Assembly: GCA_963706535.1 (NCBI GenBank)
Contig: CAVPMU010000001.1
Coordinates: 1 to 64,000 of the forward strand
DNA length: 64,000 nt
Reading direction: 5' to 3'
DNA from: RPQJ01 sp963706535
Lineage (GTDB): Bacteria; Pseudomonadota; Gammaproteobacteria; Steroidobacterales; Steroidobacteraceae
Shown: positions 31,337 through 39,508 of the stretch, piece by piece
Layout: each line of letters begins with the position of its first letter
Position numbering within the stretch: position 1 is the first letter of the stretch
Translations under genes and position numbers: made by a program
Notes under the pieces: generated by a model
What the model was told of the DNA's origin: nothing
Database searches by the model: none
The model's input: the letters and a program-made list of their open reading frames with translations, nothing else

Positions 31337-32716
31337 CTAATGCAAATGCCGCCGCGGCTTGAGCACGATCGACTGGACGGCCTCCTCGAACGCCGGCAAG
31401 GCCTTGGCGAAGTAACCGAGCTGCGGTGCATCCAGCCGCGCGATCAGCAGGCCATTTGGAACTGCCGTGCCGATCGTCACGAACTCGATCCGCGCGCCGC
31501 CCACGAAGTCCGGCAGCCGGTAGCTGTGACGCACGCGGAAAGCCGGCTTGCCGACGAGCTGGGCGTCCGTGGATACCTCGATGATCCGAAGCTCCGGCAG
31601 CTTCTGCTGCTCCAGATGCTCGACGAACCACTCAGCGAGCGTCTCCGCCGATGAGTATCGCGTGGACCGCCGGCCGATTTCGAGGAACGACTGCTGGTGA
31701 TCCCGCAACTCGACATGGATCTCGTTCAGTGCACGCCCATCGCGCGTGGCACGAATCAGGTTGTCGTAGTAATTCACCCGCCAGCCGGCCGGCGCCTGGA
31801 CCGCGAACTCCCCCTGTTCGGGGGAAATCGGCCGTGTCGGACCGGCCGTGCGAGTCTTCCTGCCATCGCCCGTCCGCGGTTCGTCGGGATACTTCTCGAG
31901 CACCTTGCCGACCAGCTTGCGGGCCGAATCCGGATCGCGCAGATCCGTGAAGTTGAATCCGGCCACCTCGTATCCGCTCTCCGCGTTGAGCCAGCGCAGT
32001 TCACCGGTGCCTAGGTCCGCGATGAACATCGTCACGTAGCTGCAGCTGACCGCAGGTAGGGTGTAGAAGTTCGCGCCGGCCAGAGGGCTCAGGGTGAGGA
32101 TGGTCCCCACGGCGGACAGCGACTTGCTCTGTTCGACCTGGACGGCAAACATGCCGATTGCGTAGTCGGCTCCTGTTCGGTCGCGCAGGAACGAGAGCGA
32201 CGGGCCGAGCGCGAGGTCCGCCGTCGCTCGATATGCGCCCGCTCGCCCGTACCAGCAAGCTCCGCCAAACTGTGTCGCGGCGAGATTGGCGACCGCGATG
32301 AACTCGTCGATCGCGCTCGTCTCCTCGGCCGACACGGGGGGTGGTGCCGTCAGCTCGAGTGCCGACGACTGCGCGACCACCTCGTGAAGAGCGGTTTCGA
32401 GGTTCGCACGAGCTGCCGCGCTCCACTCCGCTACTTCCTCTCCTTTCACGAAGCCGACTCTCGTGACCTGTGCCCGGATCGGGAGCACGACGACCTTCAG
32501 CGGCGCCGTCGCCACCGGAGCAGGTGTGTCCGCAGCGAAGGCCGTCGGGACGACCGTCAGCGCGATCGACGCGACTGCCGCAGTGAGACAGGCACTCGCC
32601 TTCGTGTGATGGGCCTCGAGCGTTTCCGCGGAAGCGAACGCCCGTTGATCGAGGCAACTTTCAATCGCGTATGCAGCTTTCGCGCATCCATGTTCCGGGA
32701 ACATTCGATTCGCCAT
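31337..32716 (-). CDS. Exported protein of unknown function, uncertain start
   Basis: I do not recognise this protein. A typical signal peptide core (CLTAAVASIALTVVPTAFAADT) starts only at about residue 43 from the first ATG (32716), and there is no start codon between residue 5 and that point. A copy of the dispersed palindrome lies exactly in this gap. The rest is a soluble protein with a domain near VVVLPIRAQVTRVGFVKGEEV and a C-terminal part like a stress-response or lipoprotein fold (QGEFAVQAPAGWRVNYYDNLIRATRDG). It begins four bases after the ParE-like toxin gene, so translation could be coupled to it. Confidence 0.6.
   Translation of the reverse strand: MANRMFPEHGCAKAAYAIESCLDQRAFASAETLEAHHTKASACLTAAVASIALTVVPTAFAADTPAPVATAPLKVVVLPIRAQVTRVGFVKGEEVAEWSAAARANLETALHEVVAQSSALELTAPPPVSAEETSAIDEFIAVANLAATQFGGACWYGRAGAYRATADLALGPSLSFLRDRTGADYAIGMFAVQVEQSKSLSAVGTILTLSPLAGANFYTLPAVSCSYVTMFIADLGTGELRWLNAESGYEVAGFNFTDLRDPDSARKLVGKVLEKYPDEPRTGDGRKTRTAGPTRPISPEQGEFAVQAPAGWRVNYYDNLIRATRDGRALNEIHVELRDHQQSFLEIGRRSTRYSSAETLAEWFVEHLEQQKLPELRIIEVSTDAQLVGKPAFRVRHSYRLPDFVGGARIEFVTIGTAVPNGLLIARLDAPQLGYFAKALPAFEEAVQSIVLKPRRHLH
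32619..32638. repeat. Dispersed palindrome, copy 7
   Basis: The core TTTCCGCGGAA lies in the N-terminal region of the gene at 31337-32716, directly before its signal peptide code. Confidence 0.5.
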
Positions 32717-32720
32717 GCAT

Positions 32721-33020
32721 CTACTGCTCTTCGGTGTAGCCCGCTTCGCGCTGATGCCGCACCGCCAGGATCAGCACGACTTCCTCGGCTGGCAGCCAGC
32801 GATACTTCGCGATGTAGCCGTGCCTCCCGCGAGACAGTACGAGTTCGCGACGACCGTCTTCGGCTGCTCTGCCGAGAAGTGGGTGGTCCGCGAGTACCGC
32901 GAAGGCTGCCCGCACGCTCGACAGCTGCGCCAGTGCCTGCCTGGGATCAGATTCGGCGGCAAAGTCGAAGAGGCGCTCCAGGTCACGAAGCGCCCGCGCG
33001 CTTACTTCGACGCGCGCCAC
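32721..33020 (-). CDS. ParE/RelE-family toxin
   Basis: The 99-residue protein is a ParE-like toxin of the RelE superfamily: VEVSARALRDLERLFDFAAESDPRQALAQLSSVRAAFAVLADHPLLGRAAEDGRRELVLSRGRHGYIAKYRW followed by VVLILAVRHQREAGY. ParE toxins poison DNA gyrase; some relatives are ribosome-dependent. It overlaps the antitoxin gene by 19 bases. The antitoxin comes first in this locus, unlike the other three toxin-antitoxin loci in the window. Confidence 0.9.
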   Translation of the reverse strand: MARVEVSARALRDLERLFDFAAESDPRQALAQLSSVRAAFAVLADHPLLGRAAEDGRRELVLSRGRHGYIAKYRWLPAEEVVLILAVRHQREAGYTEEQ

Positions 33021-33292
33021 GAGCGCGCCCGCGGGCGTCGGGGGTTCTTGCCGTCGATTCTCGCTGCCAGGTAGTCGAACGTGGCATCCAGGGAATGGGC
33101 TTTGCCGCTGCCGAGCGCCTCACGCTCCGATTCGGCTGCCTCGGCGGCGAAACGCTGGCGCAGCTCCGATCGTTCCGCCTCGCGCGCCAGTGCATTGACC
33201 ATGAACGCGTGGGGTGTTTGTCCGCTGCTGGCCGCGAGTTTGGCGATCCGGCGCTTGAGATCGTCTGGAAGCTTCAGGCTGGTCGCAGACAT
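33002..33292 (-). CDS. Ribbon-helix-helix antitoxin, CopG/ParD-like
   Basis: This 96-residue protein has an N-terminal ribbon-helix-helix (SATSLKLPDDLKRRIAKLAASSGQTPHAFMVNALAREAER) and an acidic C-terminal arm that would wrap the toxin (QRFAAEAAESEREALGSGKAHSLDATFDYL). A GGAGGA ribosome-binding site precedes the ATG. It should bind the operator at 33309-33326 together with the ParE-like toxin. Confidence 0.9.
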   Translation of the reverse strand: MSATSLKLPDDLKRRIAKLAASSGQTPHAFMVNALAREAERSELRQRFAAEAAESEREALGSGKAHSLDATFDYLAARIDGKNPRRPRARSWRASK

Positions 33293-33308
33293 GTCATTCC
33301 TCCGGCAA

Positions 33309-33345
33309 GTAGTCAGAATGTACTACCCGTCGACCACCGGATCAA
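33309..33345 (-). promoter_or_regulatory. Promoter and operator of the ParDE-like pair
   Basis: On the minus strand, TTGATC (33340-33345) and TACATT (33317-33322) are 17 bp apart. The inverted repeat GTAGT-N8-ACTAC (33309-33326) covers the -10. The leader contains a normal ribosome-binding site. Confidence 0.6.
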
Positions 33346-33370
33346 CCATGCGGCATGGGTCTCGCCGTTC

Positions 33371-33580
33371 TCAGGCCGCGCCGGCCCTCGGACGCCAGCC
33401 GAGAATCCGCGCCGGCAGGGTCACGATTGCCCGCAACAGCGCAAAGGCGCCCTCGACCACGATGCCGATCAGGCGCAGCGGCAGGCTGATCAGCCAGACG
33501 ATCGGCCACAGCACCAGCGCGAGCAGCGCCAGCGGCCAGCACACCACCAGCAGCAGCATCCACAACAGGAACTTCGCCAT
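33371..33580 (-). CDS. Small two-helix membrane protein
   Basis: The 69-residue protein has two closely spaced hydrophobic segments (FLLWMLLLVVCWPLALLALVLWPIVWLISLPL and IGIVVEGAFALLRAIVTLPARILG) and a basic C-terminus. Similar small proteins are widespread in gammaproteobacteria without known function. It starts 11 bases after the stop of the damaged ybjQ-like gene, so the two were one transcript. Confidence 0.75.
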   Translation of the reverse strand: MAKFLLWMLLLVVCWPLALLALVLWPIVWLISLPLRLIGIVVEGAFALLRAIVTLPARILGWRPRAGAA

Positions 33581-33590
33581 CCTTCGTCCT

Positions 33591-33757
33591 CTACTCGATC
33601 AAGACCGCAGTTCCGCTCGCCGATACCATCAGCATGCCATTGCCCTGGCCCAGCACCTCGTAGTCGAGTTGGCGCCCAGGATCGCCTCGCCGGCGACCAC
33701 GTCGCAGTACCTGGTGATCTTCCGGCCCTCGATGCTCGGGGTGGTCGTGATCTGCAT
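33591..33757 (-). pseudogene. YbjQ/UPF0145 family gene with internal deletion
   Basis: The first 30 codons match the YbjQ (DUF74) family start (QITTTPSIEGRKITRYCDVVAGEAILGAN) and the last 25 codons match the family end (LDYEVLGQGNGMLMVSASGTAVLIE), but in a different frame. About 50 residues between the two conserved blocks are missing. The family normally has another LGAN just before that end block, so recombination between the two copies of that short sequence may have caused the deletion. Confidence 0.75.
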
Positions 33758-33828
33758 GCGTCAATCATGCCCCAGGATTGTGGTCTTGTGTGCGGTGCCA
33801 GCCGCCGTTCGTCGCACCCTGGCCATGA

Positions 33829-34695
33829 TCAGTCGAGTGCGAGCACCCAAGCGCCGGCAAGTGCCAGCAGGGTTGCAAGTCCGGCGACTGCCTGCGCGGC
33901 CGGTCCGCGCGGGCAGTGCCAGGCGGCATGCACGGCGCCCGCCAGCGCGCCCATCGCAAAGCCGGTGAGATGCGCGAGCACGTCGGTGCGCTCGCCGCCG
34001 GACCCGGTGAACCCGAGCAGGATGACGCCGGCCACGAGCGGTGCCCAGCGATAGGCCCAGCGTCCGCCCTCGCCGGCGCGCCGGCGCCACGCGTAGGCGG
34101 CGAGCAGTCCGAGCGTGGCGAACACCGCGGTCGAGGCACCAACCGAGGAATGCGGTGCGGGCTGGATGAAGGCGTTCAACAGGTTCGCGCCGGATGCTGC
34201 GGCGAGCACCGTGGCCCAGGCGACGCCCGGCCCGAGCAGTTGCCCTGCGAGCAGGCCGAATACGGTGCCGAAGCCGAGGTTGGCGAGCAGGTGCCCGACG
34301 TCGAGGTGCAGTGTCAGCGCCGTGACTGCGCGCCAGGCCTCGCCACCGCGGATGAGTCCCGCGCGCTGCGCTCCCGCCTCCAGCCAGTCGAATCCGAGCA
34401 CGTTGCGACCCGCGAAGTATCCGACGACGAGCACGATCGCCGCATAGGCCGCCGATCCCAGCCACGCGCCGCGATGCAGCGGCTCCGGCGGCGCGGGCAG
34501 TCGCCGAGGCGGATTCTCGCGCTCGTAGCGCTGCAGTTGTGCGACGGCGGCCGCCTGGTCCCCTGCCTGCACCCACAGCACCCACGCATCGCCGTCCCAC
34601 GAGAGGTCGGACGTGATGCCCACCGCGTGCAGCACGAACGCGCGCTCCTCGCACGCGGGCCGCCCGCTCGAGCGGTGGATGGCGACGAGGTCCAT
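33829..34695 (-). CDS. Rhomboid-family intramembrane protease
   Basis: The 288-residue protein has an N-terminal cytoplasmic part of about 95 residues and then seven hydrophobic segments. The catalytic Ser is in SSVGASTAVFATLGLLAAYAW and the catalytic His in AHLTGFAMGALAG. The HLDVGHLLANLGFG loop matches the rhomboid H-x3-H-x3-N block. It cleaves membrane proteins within the bilayer; targets are unknown. It is the last gene of a run with patatin, esterase, FolE and a second rhomboid. Confidence 0.85.
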   Translation of the reverse strand: MDLVAIHRSSGRPACEERAFVLHAVGITSDLSWDGDAWVLWVQAGDQAAAVAQLQRYERENPPRRLPAPPEPLHRGAWLGSAAYAAIVLVVGYFAGRNVLGFDWLEAGAQRAGLIRGGEAWRAVTALTLHLDVGHLLANLGFGTVFGLLAGQLLGPGVAWATVLAAASGANLLNAFIQPAPHSSVGASTAVFATLGLLAAYAWRRRAGEGGRWAYRWAPLVAGVILLGFTGSGGERTDVLAHLTGFAMGALAGAVHAAWHCPRGPAAQAVAGLATLLALAGAWVLALD

Positions 34696-34706
34696 GCCCT
34701 CAGGGC

Positions 34707-35624
34707 TCAGGGGATCGAGCGCAGCTTCGCCATGATCGGCTCGAGCTGGGGCGCGATGCGCTCGACGCAGGCGCGGCCGACCGCGATCGCCTCGCGGGCG
34801 CGATGGAAATCCATCAGCTGGAACTCCGCGAGGTCCGGCCGCAGCACGAGGTCGGCAGGGTCGATGGCGAGACGGCTGCGGGTGATGCGGTCCTGCATGA
34901 TGTTCACCGCGCTCGCCATCGCCTCGAACAGGCCCGGCTCGCCACGCTTGCTGCGGAACGACTCGACGAGGCCGTCGACGAGGCCCGACCACTTCTTCAG
35001 CACCGCGATGCCCTCGGCGGTCGACGGGGGCGCGGGCCTGCCATTGCGTTGTGCACGCATCGCCGCACGGGTGACGGCACGGCTCAGGTCCACGGCGATC
35101 ACGACGTTGGCGCCGAGCGCGCGGCAGAGCGACACGGGTAGGGGATTCACCACGCCACCGTCGATCAGCCACCGGTCCTGGAACCACGTCGGCGTGAACA
35201 GGCCCGGCAGGCCGCTCGAGGCCCGCACGGCGTTCACGAGCGAGCCGTCGCGGATCCAGATCTCCTCGCCGGTGTAGAGGTCGGTGGCCACCGCGCCGAA
35301 TGCGATCGGCAGCTTCTCGATCGGACGGTCGCCCATGTGCTCGGCCACGGCCGCCATGAGCCGGTTGCCGGTCATCACGCCGCCGCCGCGAAACGTGGTG
35401 TCGACCAGCCGCCAGACGTCACGCTGCGTCAGCGCGCCGACCCATTGCTCCAGTGGTTCGAGCGCCCCCGCGGCATAGGCGCCGCCGACCAGTGCGCCGA
35501 TCGATGCGCCGGTCACGACGTCGGGCTTCAGTCCGCGCTCGACGAGGGCGTGGATGACGCCGATGTGCGACCAACCGCGCGCCGAGCCACTCCCGAGCGC
35601 GAGGCCGAGGCGCGGCGTGGTCAT
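34707..35624 (-). CDS. Patatin-like phospholipase, RssA-like
   Basis: This 305-residue protein is a patatin-like serine lipase. The oxyanion loop is LGSGSARGWSHIGVI, the nucleophile is Ser in VVTGASIGALVGG and the catalytic Asp is in WLIDGGVVNPLP. It most resembles the RssA group of small bacterial patatins. The start codon overlaps the stop of the upstream esterase gene by four bases. Confidence 0.9.
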   Translation of the reverse strand: MTTPRLGLALGSGSARGWSHIGVIHALVERGLKPDVVTGASIGALVGGAYAAGALEPLEQWVGALTQRDVWRLVDTTFRGGGVMTGNRLMAAVAEHMGDRPIEKLPIAFGAVATDLYTGEEIWIRDGSLVNAVRASSGLPGLFTPTWFQDRWLIDGGVVNPLPVSLCRALGANVVIAVDLSRAVTRAAMRAQRNGRPAPPSTAEGIAVLKKWSGLVDGLVESFRSKRGEPGLFEAMASAVNIMQDRITRSRLAIDPADLVLRPDLAEFQLMDFHRAREAIAVGRACVERIAPQLEPIMAKLRSIP

Positions 35625-36736
35625 AGCCGCAATGCCCGCGACAGGAAGGGCAGGCTCACGTCCATTCGATAGTCGACATCGGAGTGGTCGTCGTCGAACT
35701 CTTCGTAGCGGTGCGTGATGCCCGCGGTTGCGAGCGCGCGCGCGAGCTGCCGGGTGCCGTAGTGGATCTGGTACTGGTCGCGCCAGCCGCAGTCGATGTA
35801 GATACCCTTCAGTTTGCGCAGGTTGCGGGCATGGCGCTTCACCAGCAGCACGGGGTCGTGCTCGAGCCAGCGTTGCCAGCGTTCCTCGAGCAATTCACCC
35901 GTCTCGAGGTGGAAGGGCAGGCGGAACCCGAGCGGCGCCTGCGGGTCGGGATCGTAGGTCGCGGCCATGCACACGTTCATGAGCGCGTGCACCTCGGCGC
36001 CGGAGAGCTTGGGTTTCTTCCAGAGCGCCTCGAGGAACCGCTTCACCCGGCCGTCGTCGCGCCCCGTGCGCAATCCGCGCTCGGCGGCCGATTCGCGCGG
36101 GGCCGCAGCCACGCCGGCCTTGCGCGCCGGGCGGCGGTACTTCGCGAGTTCGTTGAGCGTGTTCGGCCAATCCGCGCGGTAGACGAAATCGAAGTACGCG
36201 TCGCCCGAGTGGTTGGCGATCGCGCCCCAGTGGCTCGCGTACTTCATGCCGTGGATGATCGCGCCGTAGCCGCCCGAGGACTTGCCGAAGCAGCCGCGGT
36301 GCTCGCGCGAGGCGAGCGTGCGGAACTCGCGGTCCACGAACGGAATGATTTCCTCGAGCAGGTAGTCGGCGTACCTGCCGATTGCGGAGGAGTTGACGTA
36401 CTGGTTGCCGCCGAGCGAGGTGAAGCAGTCCGGCAGCACGAGGATGCACGGCCCCATCCGGCCGTCGCGTATCAGGCGGGCCGCGCGCTCGGCGAGGTTT
36501 TCGCTGAAGGGCTTCCAGTTGAGGTGCGAGAGCCCGGAGCCGGTGTAGCCCACGAGGTCGTAGAGCACCGGGAAGCGGCGACCCGGACCGCTCGCGCGCT
36601 GGTCGTATTCCCTCGGCAGCCACACCGCGAGCTTGCGCACGGACGGGTCGCCGAGCGGGTTGTCGGCCAGGATGGTGGAGCGATGCTCGAGGACGACGAT
36701 GGTGCCGGCATCGCGCAGGGGGCGTTTGCGGGCCAT
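35621..36736 (-). CDS. Esterase D/enterochelin-esterase-like alpha/beta hydrolase
   Basis: The 371-residue protein is a cytoplasmic esterase-like alpha/beta hydrolase of the Fes/EstD type. The nucleophile is Ser in RGCFGKSSGGYGAIIHGMKY; the conserved His is in FDDDHSDVDYRMD. It starts at ATG 36736, seven bases beyond the folE stop. Substrate unknown; no siderophore genes are nearby. Confidence 0.85.
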   Translation of the reverse strand: MARKRPLRDAGTIVVLEHRSTILADNPLGDPSVRKLAVWLPREYDQRASGPGRRFPVLYDLVGYTGSGLSHLNWKPFSENLAERAARLIRDGRMGPCILVLPDCFTSLGGNQYVNSSAIGRYADYLLEEIIPFVDREFRTLASREHRGCFGKSSGGYGAIIHGMKYASHWGAIANHSGDAYFDFVYRADWPNTLNELAKYRRPARKAGVAAAPRESAAERGLRTGRDDGRVKRFLEALWKKPKLSGAEVHALMNVCMAATYDPDPQAPLGFRLPFHLETGELLEERWQRWLEHDPVLLVKRHARNLRKLKGIYIDCGWRDQYQIHYGTRQLARALATAGITHRYEEFDDDHSDVDYRMDVSLPFLSRALRL

Positions 36737-36743
36737 GCGGGAC

Positions 36744-37337
36744 CTACTTGCGATCGCGGATGTCGATGAAGGTGAGGAACTCGGCGCGCGTCCGCGCATC
36801 CGTGCGGAACGTGCCCAGCATCTTGCTGGTGATCATGGACACGCCGCGCTTGTGCACGCCGCGTGTCGTCATGCATTCGTGCACGGCCTCGATCACGACG
36901 CCGACGCCGCGCGGCTGCAGCACTTCCGCGATGCAGCGGGCGATCTCCGCCGTCATCTTCTCCTGCACCTGGAAGCGACGCGCAAAGACGTCCACCACGC
37001 GCGCGAGCTTGCTGATGCCCACGACCTTGGTGGTGGGCAGGTAGCCGACGTGGGCGCGCCCGATGATGGGCGCCATGTGGTGTTCGCAGTGGGACTCGAA
37101 CTCGATGTCGCGCAGCACGACCATCTCGTCGTAGCCGGCGGTCTCCTCGAAGGTCCGGCCCAGGTAGGCGCGCGGGTCGATGCCGTAGCCCGAGAACCAG
37201 TCCTGGTAGGCCTCGACGACCCGCTTGGGAGTCTCGAGCAATCCCTCGCGCTCCGGGTCCTCGCCCGCCCAGCGCAGCAGTGTCCGCACGGCCTCCTCGG
37301 CCGCCGCCTTGCTCACTCGCTTGCCCTTGCCTGCCAT
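36744..37337 (-). CDS. folE: GTP cyclohydrolase I
   Basis: This 197-residue enzyme converts GTP to dihydroneopterin triphosphate, the first step of folate synthesis. The zinc ligands are in FESHCEHHMAPIIGRAHVGYLP and VIEAVHECMTTRGVHKRGVSMITS. Length and motifs are those of FolE type I. The ATG at 37337 has a good upstream purine stretch. No other folate gene is in the window. Confidence 0.95.
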   Translation of the reverse strand: MAGKGKRVSKAAAEEAVRTLLRWAGEDPEREGLLETPKRVVEAYQDWFSGYGIDPRAYLGRTFEETAGYDEMVVLRDIEFESHCEHHMAPIIGRAHVGYLPTTKVVGISKLARVVDVFARRFQVQEKMTAEIARCIAEVLQPRGVGVVIEAVHECMTTRGVHKRGVSMITSKMLGTFRTDARTRAEFLTFIDIRDRK

Positions 37338-37354
37338 GTCGATCCCTCCTGCCG

Positions 37355-37960
37355 TCAGGTGCGGGGCCCGCGCCTCCAGTACACCAGCATCATGTAGCCC
37401 GCCGCCATGCCGCCCAGGTGCGCGAAATGCGCCACGCCCTGGCCCGACCCGGTGACGCCGAGGTAGAGCTCGAGCAGGCCGTAGAGCGTCACGAACAGCC
37501 AGGCCTGCATCGGGATGGGCGGGAACAGCAGCATGATCTGGCGCCGTGGAAAGGCCATGCCGAACGCCAGCAGCAGGCCGAATACGCCGCCCGAGGCACC
37601 GACCGTCGGCACCGGCGGCCGCGTCGCCCCGCCGAGGACGACGAGCTGCGCGATGGCCGCGCCGGCGACGCAGACGAGGTAGTAGGTGAGGAACCGCCGC
37701 GGTCCCAGCAACCGTTCGATGTCGCCACCGAACATGTACAGCGCCAGCATGTTGAACAGCAGGTGCGTGAGGTTGCCGTGCAGGAAGCCGTAGCTGAGCA
37801 GCTGCCAGATCTGGAACTCCGGCGCATTGGGGTATTGCGGCGAGCCCGGCGGCCAGAGTGCGAATGGTCCGATCAGCAGCGGCCCGGTCAGCTGCTGCAG
37901 GATGAAGATCGCGACGTTGGCCAGCAGCAGCGCGCGCGTGATGGGCGGGAGTCGATGCAT
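37355..37960 (-). CDS. Rhomboid-family intramembrane protease
   Basis: The 201-residue protein is a compact six-helix rhomboid. The conserved blocks are SYGFLHGNLTHLLFNMLALYMFG, the catalytic Ser in VPTVGASGGVFGLLLAFGM and the catalytic His in FAHLGGMAAGYMMLVY. It lacks the long N-terminal domain of the other rhomboid at 33829. It is the first gene of the leftward run ahead of folE. Confidence 0.92.
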   Translation of the reverse strand: MHRLPPITRALLLANVAIFILQQLTGPLLIGPFALWPPGSPQYPNAPEFQIWQLLSYGFLHGNLTHLLFNMLALYMFGGDIERLLGPRRFLTYYLVCVAGAAIAQLVVLGGATRPPVPTVGASGGVFGLLLAFGMAFPRRQIMLLFPPIPMQAWLFVTLYGLLELYLGVTGSGQGVAHFAHLGGMAAGYMMLVYWRRGPRT

Positions 37961-38010
37961 CGAACCGCCATCCTAGCCCAAAACCGGCCGGCCGATGGCA
38001 GACTAGGCGC

Positions 38011-39495
38011 ATGGCAGCAGCAGTCCATCCCTGGTCCGCGGCCGCAGTCCTGGCCGTGGGCTGCGCACTTGCGCCAGCCGTACACGCGACGCGGGCGATC
38101 GGGACGCTCGAGTTCGAGCCGTGCACGCTCGCGGCGGTCGGCATGCCGGTCACCGTGGCCGCGCAGTGCGCCGTGCTCGCGGTCCCGGAGGACCGTGCTC
38201 GCCCCGACGGGCGGCGAATCCAGCTGGCCGTCGCGTTCGTGCCGAGCCAGGCAAGGCACCCGCAGCCCGACCCGGTGTTCATGCTCGCGGGAGGCCCGGG
38301 CCAGTCGGCCCGCGAGTCGTATCCCGCGGTCGCGATGGCCTTCCGCGGCGTGCTGCGCGACCGGCACGTCGTGCTCGTGGACCAGCGCGGCACGGGCGGC
38401 TCGAATCCGCTCGCGTGCCGCGAAGCCGACGACCAGGAAGTGGCGGGCGAGGGCGACGCAATCGACCGCGAGGCGGCGCAGGCGATGGCGCGGCGATGCC
38501 TGGCCGGCCTCGAGGCCGATGCGCGCTTCTATACGACGAGCGATGCCGTGCTCGACCTCGAGGACGTACGCAAGGCCATCGGCGCCGGGCAGGTCAACCT
38601 GGTCGGCATTTCCTACGGCACGCGCGTCGCACAGGAATACCTGCGGCGCTACCCGGCGCGCACGCGGACGGTCGTGCTCGACGGGGTCGTGCCACCGCCG
38701 CTGGTGCTGGGCGCCGAGCACGCGCGCAATCTCGATGCGGCGCTGGAGGCGCAATTCGCGCGCTGCAAGGCGGACGCGCAATGCGCACGGCGGTTCGGCT
38801 CGCCGATGGATCGCCTCGACGAGTTGCTGGCGGACCTTCGCGCGCGGCCGAGGTCGGTCACCTATCGCGACCCGCTCACCTGGGAGCTGCGGACCGGCAC
38901 CTTGACTGCCGCGACCGTGGCGGGCGTCGCACGGCTCTATGCGTACGTCCCCGGCCTGGCCGCGATGCTGCCGGTGTCGCTCGCTGAAGCGGCGGCCGGC
39001 CGGCCCGAGGTGCTCATGGCGCAGGCGAGCATGATCGAGAGCCTGGTCGGCGAGCAGGTCGCGCATGGCATGCAGCTCTCCGTCATCTGCAGCGAGGATG
39101 CCGACCTGCTCGGGCGGGACCCGGCCGATGCCGGCACGCTGCTGGGCACGGCCCTCGTCGACCTGCTCGACGCGCAGTGTGCCGTCTGGCCGCGCGGCCG
39201 GCGGCCCGCGGACTTCCACGAACCGGTCAGGAGCGACGCGCCGGTGCTGCTGCTGTCCGGCGAGTTCGACCCCGTGACGCCGCCGGCCTACGGCGAGCAG
39301 GTGCTGGCGACATTCCCGAACGGCCGGCACCTCGTGGCGCGCGGCCACGGCCACAACGTGATGGTGGCGGGGTGCATGCCGCGACTGATGACGCGGTTCA
39401 TCGAGACGAAGGACGCGCAAGGCCTGGATGCGCGCTGCCTCGACCAGCTCATCTACACGCCGCCGTTCACCGGCGCGTACGGCTGGGAACCGTGA
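38011..39495 (+). CDS. Exported alpha/beta hydrolase, peptidase S33/TAP-like
   Basis: This 494-residue protein has a signal peptide and a proline-iminopeptidase/TAP-type alpha/beta hydrolase fold. Motifs are LAGGPGQSARE (oxyanion), VDQRGTGGSNPL, the nucleophile in NLVGISYGTRVAQEYL, the acid in LLSGEFDPVTPP and the His in VARGHGHNVM. It probably cleaves short peptides in the periplasm. A NatA-like ABC ATPase gene follows after 13 bases. Confidence 0.9.
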   Translation: MAAAVHPWSAAAVLAVGCALAPAVHATRAIGTLEFEPCTLAAVGMPVTVAAQCAVLAVPEDRARPDGRRIQLAVAFVPSQARHPQPDPVFMLAGGPGQSARESYPAVAMAFRGVLRDRHVVLVDQRGTGGSNPLACREADDQEVAGEGDAIDREAAQAMARRCLAGLEADARFYTTSDAVLDLEDVRKAIGAGQVNLVGISYGTRVAQEYLRRYPARTRTVVLDGVVPPPLVLGAEHARNLDAALEAQFARCKADAQCARRFGSPMDRLDELLADLRARPRSVTYRDPLTWELRTGTLTAATVAGVARLYAYVPGLAAMLPVSLAEAAAGRPEVLMAQASMIESLVGEQVAHGMQLSVICSEDADLLGRDPADAGTLLGTALVDLLDAQCAVWPRGRRPADFHEPVRSDAPVLLLSGEFDPVTPPAYGEQVLATFPNGRHLVARGHGHNVMVAGCMPRLMTRFIETKDAQGLDARCLDQLIYTPPFTGAYGWEP

Positions 39496-39508
39496 GGGGC
39501 TCGACCGG

